A DNA stretch of 64,000 bases from Rhodococcus erythropolis NBRC 15567 (GCF_001552595.1 NZ_BCRM01000001.1:1178001-1242000); one strand, 5' to 3'; counted from the stretch's first letter, positions 7,450 through 15,976 are shown. The notes: generated by a model from the sequence alone, not told the origin. Program-made: numbers and translations.

Positions 7450-9165
7450 ATGAGCACAGCACAAGCATTGAGTCCGTCCTCGCGGGCGGAGTCGCTGAAG
7501 AAGTTGGAAGAAACCGAACTCGACGTCCTGGTCATCGGCGGTGGCGTGGTCGGCGCGGGTAGCGCGCTCGATGCCGCAACTCGTGGTCTGAAGGTGGGCT
7601 TGGTGGAGGCTCGTGACTTCGCGTCCGGAACCTCGAGCAGGTCCAGCAAGTTGTTCCACGGCGGACTGCGTTACCTGGAGCAGTTCAATTTTGCGCTCGT
7701 GTTCGAGGCACTGCGTGAGCGTTCGCTGGTTCTGAACTCGCTGTGCCCGCATCTCGCGAAGCCGGTGCCGTTCATCTACCCGCTCGAGAAGTTGATCGAC
7801 CGGCCGTACGTCGGTCTGGGCATCGGCGTCTACGACGTGATGGGCGCAGGCCGCGGGGTTCCCTCACACCACAAGCATGTGGGAAAGAAGAAGACTCTCG
7901 AGTCGTTCCCTTCCGGAAAGCGCTCTGCTATCAGGGGTTCGGTCAAGTTCTACGAGGGCCAGGTAGATGACGCCCGCCACACGATGATGCTGGCGCGCAC
8001 AGCAGCCGAATACGGCGCACTGTGCGTCAACAGCACCCGCGTAATCGGTTTTCTCCGTGAGGAGGACCGCGTTGTCGGAGTGAAGGCAGTGGATCTGGAA
8101 ACGGGTCGCGCGTTCGAGATCCGTGCTCGTCAGGTCATCAACGCCGCCGGGGTCTGGACCGACGAGATCCAGGAAATGGTCGGTGGGCGAGGGCAATTCC
8201 AGGTTCGCGCTTCGAAAGGTGTGCACCTGGTCGTCCCGCGAAACCGCATCAACTCCTCTACCGGAATCATCACGCGGACCGAGAAGAGTCTGCTGTTCGT
8301 GATCCCGTGGGGAAGCCACTGGATCATCGGTACGACGGACACCGACTGGAACCTCGACCTCGCGCATCCGGCAGCGAGCCGAAGCGATATCGACTACATC
8401 CTCGGACATGTCAACAAGCTGCTCCAGGACGAGTTGACGCACGAGGACGTTGTCGGTGTGTACGCGGGACTGCGTCCGTTGTTGTTCGGCGAATCGGACT
8501 CGACCAGCACTCTCTCGCGTGAGCACGCGGTGTCGAGTCCGGTTCGAGGGTTGACGGTGGTCGCCGGTGGCAAGTACACGACCTACCGCGTGATGGCCAA
8601 GGACGCAGTCGATTCCGCGGTACACGGACTCGAACAGAAGGTGCCGAAGTCCTGCACCGAGCGTATCCAGCTGGTGGGTGCCGACGGTTATTTTGCCGCA
8701 CACAACAATCGGCATCTCACCGCTGAGCGCACCGGGCTCCACGTTTCGACCATCGAGCACCTACTCGGGCGGTACGGCACTTTGGCTGACGAGTTGTTCG
8801 AACTCATCGAGGCGAGGCCTGAACTGGGGCAGCCGTTGGACTCCGCCCCTGAGTACCTCAGGGCGGAGATTCACTACGCCGCGAGTCACGAGGGTGCGCA
8901 GCATCTCGACGACATCCTCACCCGTCGTACCCGCATCTCCATCGAGGTGACCGACCGCGGCGACGCGGCAGCCGCGGAAGTAGCCGAACTGGTTGCGCCG
9001 GTGCTGGGTTGGACTCCCGAGCACATTGCCGAGGAGATCGAACACTACCGGTTGCGTGTTGCAGCCGAGCGGCAATCGCAGGAGCAGCCCGATGACCTGA
9101 CCGCTGATGCGGCGCGCCTTGGTGCACCGGACGTTCGCACCGGAGTCACTGTCGGACAGGTTTGA
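7450..9165 (+). CDS. glpD: Aerobic glycerol-3-phosphate dehydrogenase (FAD)
   Basis: A 571-residue FAD enzyme that oxidises glycerol 3-phosphate to dihydroxyacetone phosphate and passes electrons to the quinone pool. The N-terminal FAD motif DVLVIGGGVVGAGSALDAA and the GlpD signature (ASGTSSRSSKLFHGGLRYLE) are present, as is the substrate region (GSHWIIGTTDTDWNLD) and the GGKYTTYRVMAKDAVD segment. The alpha-helical C-terminal domain (ELVAPVLGWTPEHIAEEIEHY) is complete. It ends the glp operon, with GAAGGA upstream of the ATG and a terminator hairpin just after. Peripheral membrane association is known for the family. Confidence 0.96.
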   Translation: MSTAQALSPSSRAESLKKLEETELDVLVIGGGVVGAGSALDAATRGLKVGLVEARDFASGTSSRSSKLFHGGLRYLEQFNFALVFEALRERSLVLNSLCPHLAKPVPFIYPLEKLIDRPYVGLGIGVYDVMGAGRGVPSHHKHVGKKKTLESFPSGKRSAIRGSVKFYEGQVDDARHTMMLARTAAEYGALCVNSTRVIGFLREEDRVVGVKAVDLETGRAFEIRARQVINAAGVWTDEIQEMVGGRGQFQVRASKGVHLVVPRNRINSSTGIITRTEKSLLFVIPWGSHWIIGTTDTDWNLDLAHPAASRSDIDYILGHVNKLLQDELTHEDVVGVYAGLRPLLFGESDSTSTLSREHAVSSPVRGLTVVAGGKYTTYRVMAKDAVDSAVHGLEQKVPKSCTERIQLVGADGYFAAHNNRHLTAERTGLHVSTIEHLLGRYGTLADELFELIEARPELGQPLDSAPEYLRAEIHYAASHEGAQHLDDILTRRTRISIEVTDRGDAAAAEVAELVAPVLGWTPEHIAEEIEHYRLRVAAERQSQEQPDDLTADAARLGAPDVRTGVTVGQV

Positions 9166-9181
9166 ACCTGAGACACCACCA

Positions 9182-9210
9182 ATCGGCCGGGGCACTGCGT
9201 CCCGGCCGAT
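9182..9210. terminator. Hairpin terminator between glpD and the convergent sensor kinase
   Basis: The arms ATCGGCCGGG and CCCGGCCGAT are perfect, with a 9-nt loop, 16 bp after the glpD stop. There is no clear U-tract on either strand. It lies between convergent genes and could act on both. Confidence 0.7.
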
Positions 9211-9229
9211 CGGCCGAACTGGCTCGGTG

Positions 9230-10507
9230 TCAAGCGAACTCGTCTGGCGGGCATTCGGGGAGGTCGATCGTCACCACAGCGCCGCCGTTCGGATGGTTCG
9301 AGAAGTTGATACGAGCGCCGATGACCGCCGCTTGCCCGACTACGATCGTCAAGCCGAGGCCCAGGCCCGAGTTCGGGCCGCGTTCGACGCAATCGGTCTG
9401 AAATCTCTTCGGCCCCTGACGAAGCCACTCTTCAGTGAAGCCGCTGCCCCGATCCCGCACCGTGATGCGGGAGTGGTCGACGTCGACATTGATCGGCGGC
9501 TTTCCGTGATTTCGAGCATTCAAGATCAGGTTGGCGATGATCCGCTCGAGCCGACGTGCGTCGGTGTACGACACAGGTGTCCCGTGAACTCTCACTTCGC
9601 ACTCCACCCCGGTGGTGGAAATCGCGTGGTGAACCACCGGTGCCAGTTCCACCGATTGGATGTCAGCCTGCTCGGACGTGGTGTCGAGGCGGGCCACTTC
9701 GATGACGTCCTCGGCAAGCCTCCTGAGTTTATGGACGCCGTCGCGCACCAATTCGGTAGGCCTACCTGGCGGCAGAAGCTCTGCGGCGCCGACCAGTCCG
9801 GAGATGGGTGTTCTGAGGTCATGCGCGATGTTGGCTGTCACGCGCTTCTCGGCGTCCAATTGTCCCCGCAGCGCATCCGACATTGCGTCGACCGCATCCG
9901 CCAGCTCGGTGATCTCGTCGTCGAAAAGCGACCAGGTGACCGAGCGGACGCGGATGTTCGCTCCGGTGGACACTTTGCGAGCCGCACGGGCGGCCGAGCG
10001 CAATCGATACGACATCGCGAGTCCAAGCAGCACACCCAGGACGGCACCCGCTGCGATCACTGCGATGGTGGCATTGCGAAGTGTCCGATCGACGCTGGCG
10101 ATCGATTCCCGCTGCGCGGTGTACGGGACGCGAATCGCCACCACCTGAGTGTTGACGTCGGCAGCAGCCCAGACAAATGGCTGGTCCCCGCTGTTGACAA
10201 GGTAGGTGGCACGTTTGCCGCCCGCCACGGCCTGACGCAACTCTTCCGGAACGTCGAGACCATCTGTGGTGGCGCGGAACAGCGCACGCATGCTGCCCGT
10301 TTCGTCCTGCAGCACCAGTTGGAGATTGCGATCAGCTGCCGCCCGCGCTGCATCCTCTTGGTTGTGTGAAAAGGTTTGATGCATCACGGTACTGAGCGTG
10401 ATCGAGGCGACGGCAATCACGAACGTGATGGCCGCCGCGATCTTCCACTGAAACGACAACCGCCTCCCGGTGGACGGGAGCTTGGCGGCGAGATCCCGCG
10501 ATCTCAC
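9230..10507 (-). CDS. Membrane sensor histidine kinase of a two-component system
   Basis: A 425-residue sensor kinase. An N-terminal transmembrane helix (WKIAAAITFVIAVASITLS) is followed by an extracytoplasmic domain of about 110 residues, a second helix (NATIAVIAAGAVLGVLLGLAMS), a HAMP-type linker, the phosphoacceptor box (NIAHDLRTPISGLVGA) and the ATPase domain (NLILNARNHG, VRDRGSGF, GLGLGLTIV). The GTG start overlaps the response regulator's stop by 4 nt. It is the last gene of an operon that starts with two lipoproteins, which may sit on the same side of the membrane as the sensor domain. The signal is unknown. Confidence 0.93.
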   Translation of the reverse strand: MRSRDLAAKLPSTGRRLSFQWKIAAAITFVIAVASITLSTVMHQTFSHNQEDAARAAADRNLQLVLQDETGSMRALFRATTDGLDVPEELRQAVAGGKRATYLVNSGDQPFVWAAADVNTQVVAIRVPYTAQRESIASVDRTLRNATIAVIAAGAVLGVLLGLAMSYRLRSAARAARKVSTGANIRVRSVTWSLFDDEITELADAVDAMSDALRGQLDAEKRVTANIAHDLRTPISGLVGAAELLPPGRPTELVRDGVHKLRRLAEDVIEVARLDTTSEQADIQSVELAPVVHHAISTTGVECEVRVHGTPVSYTDARRLERIIANLILNARNHGKPPINVDVDHSRITVRDRGSGFTEEWLRQGPKRFQTDCVERGPNSGLGLGLTIVVGQAAVIGARINFSNHPNGGAVVTIDLPECPPDEFA

Positions 10508-11181
10508 CGATGGTTGTCCATCGTGTAGCCGAACCCCCGGACGGTTCGGATCTGTTCGGAGCCGATCTTCGTGCGCAATCGCTGAACGTGAACGTCGACG
10601 ATGCGCGTATCGCCGCCCCAGTCGTAATCCCAGACGTCCGAGAGCAGTTCGGAGCGAGACCAGACTTTGCGCGGCACACTCACCATGACCAGGAGCAGCT
10701 TCATTTCAGTGGGGGTGAGTGCCACTTCGGCGCCCGAACGCGTGACGGTCACCAACTCGCGATCGATCTCCAGATCGCCGAGAGTCACGATGTCTTTCTC
10801 CGTACCGGAATGGGATTCGACCCGCCGGAGCACACTTCGGATACGGGCCACCAGGACACCGCTGTCGAAGGGCTTGGTGACGTAGTCGTCGGCACCGGCT
10901 TCCAATCCGAGAACGATGTCGACCGGGTCGTCGCGCGCGGACAGCATGATGACCGGCACCGACAGTTCCTCACGAATGCGTCGGCACAGGCTGATTCCGT
11001 TCAGGTCGGGAAGCATCACGTCGAGGACGGCGATATCCGGCTTGGCGTCGACCGCCAAATCCATTCCGGTCAACCCACCCGATGCGGTGATCACCCGAAA
11101 CCCGTTGCGTTCGAGATTCAATTGCGTTGCTTCGCGGATGACAGCGTCGTCTTCGACCAGCAAAATCAACGGATCGGTCAT
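10504..11181 (-). CDS. OmpR-family response regulator
   Basis: A 225-residue DNA-binding response regulator. The receiver domain has the acidic pair in LLVEDDA, the phosphoacceptor Asp in IAVLDVMLPDLNG and the Lys in VTKPFDSG. The C-terminal winged helix (LTPTEMKLLLVMV, RIVDVHVQRLRTKIG, VRGFGYTMD) is of the OmpR type. The partner kinase follows with a 4-nt overlap, and a lipoprotein gene lies 12 bp upstream in the same direction. It probably controls its own operon or envelope functions. Confidence 0.94.
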   Translation of the reverse strand: MTDPLILLVEDDAVIREATQLNLERNGFRVITASGGLTGMDLAVDAKPDIAVLDVMLPDLNGISLCRRIREELSVPVIMLSARDDPVDIVLGLEAGADDYVTKPFDSGVLVARIRSVLRRVESHSGTEKDIVTLGDLEIDRELVTVTRSGAEVALTPTEMKLLLVMVSVPRKVWSRSELLSDVWDYDWGGDTRIVDVHVQRLRTKIGSEQIRTVRGFGYTMDNHR

Positions 11182-11193
11182 CGGCCTTCGCTT

Positions 11194-11757
11194 TCATGGG
11201 AACGGAACACTCTCAAACCCTTCACCGGTCCACTTGTATGCAGTCGACGATTGACAGAACTCCGGAATGCCGGGGTCTTTGCACAGGTCGACCATGACCG
11301 ACAATCCTCCGGTTGAGCCGACGACGTAGCGTCCTGGGTCTTGCACTCCGAAGACTTTGTGAGCGCCCGATTCGTCGATCTGGTAGACGAATCCGGCGAC
11401 CATGAAGCTGACCGGTGGGGCCGGTCGTCCCCAGATGCCGACAGACTCGCAGGTGAAGACATTGACGACGGCATCTTGCCAAACGGCGTCCGTCACGTGG
11501 GAGTACCGGATTTCGAAGGGGAAGTTCGCATCACCGCACAGTCGGAGACTGTCCTTGACCGCATCGGACACTTCCGGGTCTGCTCTGAGGAGGGCAACAG
11601 GATCGATGCTCAAGCCCTGTGAGAGATCCGAGGGGTCGAGTGATGCTGCGATATTCGGAGTGGGTTCTGATTCAGGCTCGGTGGAACAGGAGGCGAGAGC
11701 AAACGCGACCGGCAGGCAAACACCGGCGAGCATCGCGCGGCGACGGCGATCAATCAC
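11194..11757 (-). CDS. Lipoprotein paired with two-component system (paralogue B)
   Basis: A predicted lipoprotein of about 187 residues. An Arg-rich N-terminus (VIDRRRRAMLAG) is followed by a hydrophobic core and the lipobox ALASC. The GTG at 11757 was chosen because ACGGAG lies 7 nt upstream and it overlaps the previous stop by 8 nt; an ATG at 11775 is the alternative. The mature part shares a pattern with the preceding gene: DPEVSDAVKDSLRLC, then a VVNVFTC segment, then FMVAGFVYQID. The two are therefore tandem paralogues, each with a conserved Cys pair. I do not recognise the family. Position suggests an accessory to the downstream kinase, as CseA is for CseBC in Streptomyces (inference). 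Confidence 0.75.
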   Translation of the reverse strand: MIDRRRRAMLAGVCLPVAFALASCSTEPESEPTPNIAASLDPSDLSQGLSIDPVALLRADPEVSDAVKDSLRLCGDANFPFEIRYSHVTDAVWQDAVVNVFTCESVGIWGRPAPPVSFMVAGFVYQIDESGAHKVFGVQDPGRYVVGSTGGLSVMVDLCKDPGIPEFCQSSTAYKWTGEGFESVPFP

Positions 11758-12406
11758 GGATGAACTCCGTTCCATCCCAGTGGAACTCGGTCCGAAGCGG
11801 TGGACGGGGGCAACATTCGAACTCCGGTGGCCGCGGATCCGTTTCCAGGACAGACAAACTCGCGGCGCGTTGACCGCTGACGATGAACTTTCCGCGCTCT
11901 TCGACGGAGAACAGGCGCTCACCCAGTTCGGAATTGTCTTCACTCGAACCGGCCTTGCCGCTGCGGTAGACGTAGCCGGCGAGGTTGACCGAAATCGATA
12001 CTCCGGTCCCGGGTTGGTGGGCCGGTTGGCACGGATACACATTCATGACGACCAGTTCGGTCTCCGGCACGATACGAGGTGCGCCTGGATCGAGAAGGAT
12101 GGATCCGACAGAGATCGGATACCAGTCCGGGCACGATCGGAGTTCTGTCTTCACGCCCTCCGACACCCCTGGGTCGTCGAGAAGCGCACGGCCCAACCTC
12201 GAATTCTCGGCAACCCGTCTGGCCAGGTCGGCGGGCTGTGTGACGGACAATCCGGTGGAAGCGACATCGCCTTCGATCACAACACCCTGAGTGGACCCGC
12301 ATCCGGTGATCACGGACGCTCCGACGGCCGCTGTCGCGAGTGCCGTACCGAACAGCCTGCGAGTGCGGCCTGTTCGGCCCTCGCAGATCTCATTCCGATA
12401 CAACAC
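11750..12406 (-). CDS. Lipoprotein paired with two-component system (paralogue A)
   Basis: A predicted lipoprotein of about 218 residues and the first gene of the lipoprotein-lipoprotein-regulator-kinase operon. The basic stretch GRTGRTRRLFG, a hydrophobic core and the lipobox VITGC are visible. The start is placed at the GTG at 12406, directly after GGGGAGGGG; the frame is open to a GTG at 12451. The mature part has DPGVSEGVKTELRSC, VVMNVYPC and NLAGYVYRSG, matching the next gene at the same places. A CC pair (EFECCPRPP) lies near the C-terminus and is absent from the paralogue. Function unknown. Confidence 0.75.
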   Translation of the reverse strand: MLYRNEICEGRTGRTRRLFGTALATAAVGASVITGCGSTQGVVIEGDVASTGLSVTQPADLARRVAENSRLGRALLDDPGVSEGVKTELRSCPDWYPISVGSILLDPGAPRIVPETELVVMNVYPCQPAHQPGTGVSISVNLAGYVYRSGKAGSSEDNSELGERLFSVEERGKFIVSGQRAASLSVLETDPRPPEFECCPRPPLRTEFHWDGTEFIRD

Positions 12407-12460
12407 TTTCCCCTCCCCGGCCGGTGCGAACTGTCTCATCGGCATGCGCACTTTTCATAG

Positions 12461-12578
12461 GATCACACGTGATCTCGATATCGGCGTTTCGCCACCCACC
12501 GTTACGTAATCGTATGAATGTCGGGACCGTTGAGAGTTGGTACGCGACCGCCGGAATTCTGTTACGAAACCGATGGAA
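12461..12578. promoter_or_regulatory. Divergent promoter region with a dyad and a spaced direct repeat
   Basis: The region between the two divergent lipoprotein genes holds a 14-bp dyad (GATCAC/GTGATC, 12461-12474) and a degenerate direct repeat of the form GTTACGnAAnCGnnnGAAT. The repeat starts at 12501 and again at 12561, exactly 60 bp apart. Such spaced repeats could be sites for the OmpR-type regulator of the operon, but nothing here proves it. Confidence 0.35.
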
Positions 12579-12662
12579 TCAGGCTTTTAGAGTGAGTCAC
12601 GTCGATGTTCGCCATTTGAGGTGAACGGACCCGAATTTCTGTATCGAGGAGCGTGAGACCAC

Positions 12663-13229
12663 ATGCCTGATGTTTTGCTGACCAACAAGTCTCGGCGCCT
12701 GCGAGTGTTGCTTGCCGTACTGACGATCGGAAGCGCGTGCGCCATGACCGCGTGTTCGAGTGAAGACACCACTGCACCTGAAAACGGTTCGACGGCTACG
12801 TCAGTGGTCGCGGCGTCCGCGACCACACCCCCGCTGACCACGGTGGCACCTACGTCGGAGACAGTCGAAAATTCGAATTCGGCCGGCAGCGCGGACGAAT
12901 CCACCCCGGGAGTCCCGGCGGGTGGAGCAGCACCGGCCTGGACGCCGGTCTCGGCCAGCGCAGTTGCCCCTGCGGCCCCTGGTCCGGCTACCGGGTCGAC
13001 CAAGTGCACCGATCAGATCAACTATGCGGGCGATCCTCGTTCGAATGCAGAGATCAACAGCATCGGAGAGCAGATGGGTTCATGCCCGGCCCCGCTCCCA
13101 TCCGGTGCCGTCGAACCCCCCGAGAAGTGCACTGACCAGATCAACTACGGCGCTGACCCTCGTTCCAACGCCGAGATCAACATCATCGGGGAACAAACCG
13201 GGATCTGCCCCGAGCCGATACGCCCCTAG
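12663..13229 (+). CDS. Lipoprotein with a duplicated CTDQINY cysteine motif
   Basis: A predicted lipoprotein of 188 residues with the lipobox AMTAC (Cys31). A Ser/Thr/Pro/Ala-rich linker of about 80 residues follows, without obvious structure. The C-terminal third carries two copies of a 29-residue unit (about residues 114-142 and 155-183). Each begins KCTDQINY, continues with DPRSNAEIN and IGEQ, and ends in a Cys-Pro. Each unit thus has a Cys at both ends, which suggests a disulphide-closed mini-domain outside the membrane. I do not recognise a function. GAGGAG precedes the ATG. It is divergent from the two-component operon. Confidence 0.8.
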   Translation: MPDVLLTNKSRRLRVLLAVLTIGSACAMTACSSEDTTAPENGSTATSVVAASATTPPLTTVAPTSETVENSNSAGSADESTPGVPAGGAAPAWTPVSASAVAPAAPGPATGSTKCTDQINYAGDPRSNAEINSIGEQMGSCPAPLPSGAVEPPEKCTDQINYGADPRSNAEINIIGEQTGICPEPIRP

Positions 13230-13292
13230 CGAGTTCGAAACCTGAGCAGTAGTCGGGAATTCGACCAAGGGTGGAACCAGGGGGAGATCGGA

Positions 13293-13754
13293 ATGACAAG
13301 CAGGGCAGGTGGACGTTCGATCGACGGTGTTGCCGACGATGCGTCCCGAGGGGATCGTGACGCGATTGCGGAACTCCTTCAACGCATCGTGCCTTTGGTG
13401 ACGCGGCGCTGTCGTGCCGAATTGCGACCGGTCGACGCTGACCGTATTGCCGTCGGAATCTGCCGTTCCGTCCTGGCCGATATCCAGCGACGACGACGCG
13501 CCGGAGAAGCGTTCCTCGCGCATCTGTACGACGCGATCAGTCGCGAAATCGATTCGCTACCCGCATCCAGTCGACTCACTCTGCCGTTCGGTGATCTGTC
13601 GGCCGTCGAACGCAATGTCTTGGTAGCTCGCATCGTTGTCGGTTTCGACGTGCGCGAGACGGCGCTGTCACTGAGAACAACAACGAGCGCCGTCGAACTC
13701 GTCCAACACCGCGCGCTGTCCAAGATCAGACGCGGCAGCCTCAGCGGCGCCTGA
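13293..13754 (+). CDS. Short ECF sigma factor-like protein
   Basis: A 153-residue protein whose C-terminal half resembles sigma-70 region 4: LSAVERNVLVARIVVGFDVRETALSL, then TTTSAVELVQHRALSKIRRG, the pattern of an HTH that reads a -35 element. The N-terminal half (GDRDAIAELLQRIVPLVTRRCRAEL) has the spacing of a reduced region 2. It is shorter than most ECF sigma factors (about 170-200 residues). It lies 63 bp after the duplicated-motif lipoprotein in the same direction, and no anti-sigma gene is adjacent. It could be a working sigma factor or a derived DNA-binding protein. Confidence 0.65.
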   Translation: MTSRAGGRSIDGVADDASRGDRDAIAELLQRIVPLVTRRCRAELRPVDADRIAVGICRSVLADIQRRRRAGEAFLAHLYDAISREIDSLPASSRLTLPFGDLSAVERNVLVARIVVGFDVRETALSLRTTTSAVELVQHRALSKIRRGSLSGA

Positions 13755-13778
13755 GCCAACGCTCGAAAGTCAACAGCT

Positions 13779-13813
13779 GCAACCCTTCGCAACTCCCGGC
13801 AACCTCACGCAAC
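13779..13813. promoter_or_regulatory. Four GCAAC direct repeats with 10-bp period upstream of acoA
   Basis: GCAAC occurs at 13779, 13789, 13799 and 13809, exactly one helical turn apart, 64 to 98 bp upstream of the acoA start. The same unit with the same spacing occurs twice (18952 and 18962) in front of the regulator gene at the other end of the operon. Phased direct repeats shared by operon and regulator suggest activator binding sites. Confidence 0.7.
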
Positions 13814-13876
13814 TCTTTCTCTTCGCCCGTGACCTACACGACACTGCATGGCGACGAGTGATCGAGAACGAGGAGT

Positions 13877-14914
13877 GTGACGGTGGTTCAACGGACGGCG
13901 CAGAAGCCGGCAACGTCAGGATCGAAAAAGACCGGGGCCAAGCCTCATTCAGGGCTGGACCGGGATGCATTGCTGAAGGCGTACGAGAAGATGTCGCGCA
14001 TCCGCGCGTTCGAGGATCGATTGCACGAAGAGAATGCAACCGGTGACATCCCCGGCTTCATTCACCTCTACTCGGGCCAGGAAGCCATCGCAGTGGGAGT
14101 GTGCGAGAACCTGAGCGACGCCGACTACATCGGATCCACTCACCGCGGTCACGGGCACTGCATCGCCAAGGGCTGCGATCTGAACGGCATGATGGCCGAG
14201 ATCTTCGGCAAGGACGACGGCTTGTGCCGCGGTAAGGGTGGGTCGATGCACATCGCCGACCTGTCCGTGGGAATGCTGGGTGCCAATGCGATTGTCGGCG
14301 GAGCCCCGTCGTTGGCGATCGGCGCTGCACTGAGTGGCAAGACACTTCGAAACGGCGTCATCGCAGCGTCGTTCACGGGAGACGGTGGATCCAACCAGGG
14401 AACCGTCTTCGAGGCGATGAACATGGCTGTGGTGCTGGATCTTCCGATCGTCTTCGTGATCGAGAACAACGGATTCGGTGAAGCAACAGGAACCGACTAC
14501 GCGGTGGGCGCACCCGACATCGCCGCCCGCGCTGCATCCTTCGGAATGCCTGCCGTCAAGGTGGACGGCACCGACTTCTTCGCGGTCTACGACGCGATGG
14601 CGGAAGCATCCGAGCGAGCCAGGACCGGCGGTGGCCCTACCACGATCGAGGCGGCCGCATTCCGTTGGCACGGCCACTTCGAGGGTGACGCGCAGCTGTA
14701 CCGCACGGCGGAACAGGTTGCGCAACTGCGGGAAACCAAGGATCCGCTCAAGAATTTCCGTAGCAGTGTGGATGCGAAGAAGGTCAGCACCGCTGATCTG
14801 GACGCGGTGGACGAGCAGTCGCGAGTGCTGGTGGACGAGGCGGTGGCGAAGGCGCGCGCCGCAGCGTACCCACCAGTCGAAAATCTGCTGACCGATGTCT
14901 ACGTGTCGTACTGA
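13877..14914 (+). CDS. acoA: Acetoin dehydrogenase-type E1 component, alpha subunit
   Basis: A 345-residue thiamine diphosphate-dependent E1 alpha subunit of a 2-oxo acid or acetoin dehydrogenase complex. The TPP motif is FTGDGGSNQGTVFEAMNMA ending in the IENN segment, and the phosphorylation-loop region (IGSTHRGHGHCIAKG) is conserved. It is the first gene of a four-gene E1 alpha-E1 beta-E2-E3 operon. I prefer acetoin dehydrogenase because the operon is followed by an AcoR-like GAF regulator; a pyruvate or branched-chain specificity remains possible. The GTG at 13877 is preceded by GAGGAG. The Lys/Ala-rich first 30 residues look flexible. Confidence 0.82.
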   Translation: MTVVQRTAQKPATSGSKKTGAKPHSGLDRDALLKAYEKMSRIRAFEDRLHEENATGDIPGFIHLYSGQEAIAVGVCENLSDADYIGSTHRGHGHCIAKGCDLNGMMAEIFGKDDGLCRGKGGSMHIADLSVGMLGANAIVGGAPSLAIGAALSGKTLRNGVIAASFTGDGGSNQGTVFEAMNMAVVLDLPIVFVIENNGFGEATGTDYAVGAPDIAARAASFGMPAVKVDGTDFFAVYDAMAEASERARTGGGPTTIEAAAFRWHGHFEGDAQLYRTAEQVAQLRETKDPLKNFRSSVDAKKVSTADLDAVDEQSRVLVDEAVAKARAAAYPPVENLLTDVYVSY

Positions 14915-14924
14915 GGAGCCCGAG

Positions 14925-15974
14925 ATGACAAGCGTGGAAGCCGAGAACGTGTCGAAGAAGACCTACCGCGAGGCCGTCAAAGAGGCCATCGCTCAAGAAA
15001 TGCAACGAGATCCGAGCGTCGTCCTGATCGGTGAGGACGTACGCGGTGGGCATGCCGGTACCAATCCCGATCTGGAGACGAAGAAGATCGAGGCATTCGG
15101 CGGTGTCCTGGGCGTCACCAAGGGATTGTGGACGGAGTTCGGATCGGAGCGTGTAATCGATACCCCGATCACCGAATCCGCGATCATCGGAATGGCTGCC
15201 GGAGCCGCACTGACCGGGCTGAGGCCGGTCGCCGAGCTGATGTTCATGGACTTCTTCGGAGTCTCCTACGACGCGCTCTACAACCAGGCTGCCAAGTTCC
15301 GCTACATGTTCGGTGGCAAAGCCAGAACTCCGCTGGTGGTGCGAGGCATGATCGGCGCCGGTTTCTCCGCCGCTGCGCAGCACTCTCAGTCTCCGTACAA
15401 CGTGTTTGCCGCGGTGCCTGGCCTGAAAGTGGTCGCGCCGTCCAACGCCTACGACGCCAAAGGCCTTCTCATCCAGGCTATCCGGGACGACGATCCTGTT
15501 GTGTTCTGTGAGCACAAGGTGCTCTACGACCTCAAGGGCGAGGTGCCGGACGAGCCGTACGCGATTCCGTTCGGCGTCGCCAACTACACCAGGCAGGGCG
15601 ACGACGTCACGATCATCGCTTTGTCCGCAATGGTGAACCGCGCCAATGACGTAGCGGACAAGCTGGCCGCCGAGGGTATTTCGGTCGAGGTCGTCGATCC
15701 TCGTACCGTCTCACCATTGGACGAGGACGGCATCCTCGAATCCGTCGCATCGACCGGACGCGTCGTGATCGTCGACGAATCCGCCGCCCGCTGCGGTTTC
15801 GGGCACGACGTGGCCGCGCTGATCGCCACCAAGGGATTCAACTACCTGAAAGCGCCGATCGAACTGATCACGCCGCCACATACTCCGGTTCCGTTCTCAC
15901 CGACCCTCGAAACTGCCTGGCTGCCTGACGTTGCGCGCATCGAAGAGTCGGTTCGCAAGCTGGTGAGAGCCTGA
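14925..15974 (+). CDS. acoB: Acetoin dehydrogenase-type E1 component, beta subunit
   Basis: A 349-residue E1 beta subunit that forms the heterotetrameric E1 with the alpha subunit and completes the thiamine diphosphate site. Typical segments are TYREAVKEAIAQEM, VVLIGEDVRGG, RVIDTPITESAIIGMAAGAA, the central GAAQHSQSPYN-type region (here FSAAAQHSQSPYNVFA), and the C-terminal transketolase fold (VEVVDPRTVSPLDEDGI, VIVDESAARCGFG). The ATG at 14925 has GAGGAG upstream and starts 10 bp after acoA. The internal hydrophobic stretch is part of the fold and is not a membrane helix. Confidence 0.85.
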   Translation: MTSVEAENVSKKTYREAVKEAIAQEMQRDPSVVLIGEDVRGGHAGTNPDLETKKIEAFGGVLGVTKGLWTEFGSERVIDTPITESAIIGMAAGAALTGLRPVAELMFMDFFGVSYDALYNQAAKFRYMFGGKARTPLVVRGMIGAGFSAAAQHSQSPYNVFAAVPGLKVVAPSNAYDAKGLLIQAIRDDDPVVFCEHKVLYDLKGEVPDEPYAIPFGVANYTRQGDDVTIIALSAMVNRANDVADKLAAEGISVEVVDPRTVSPLDEDGILESVASTGRVVIVDESAARCGFGHDVAALIATKGFNYLKAPIELITPPHTPVPFSPTLETAWLPDVARIEESVRKLVRA

Positions 15975-15976
15975 TC

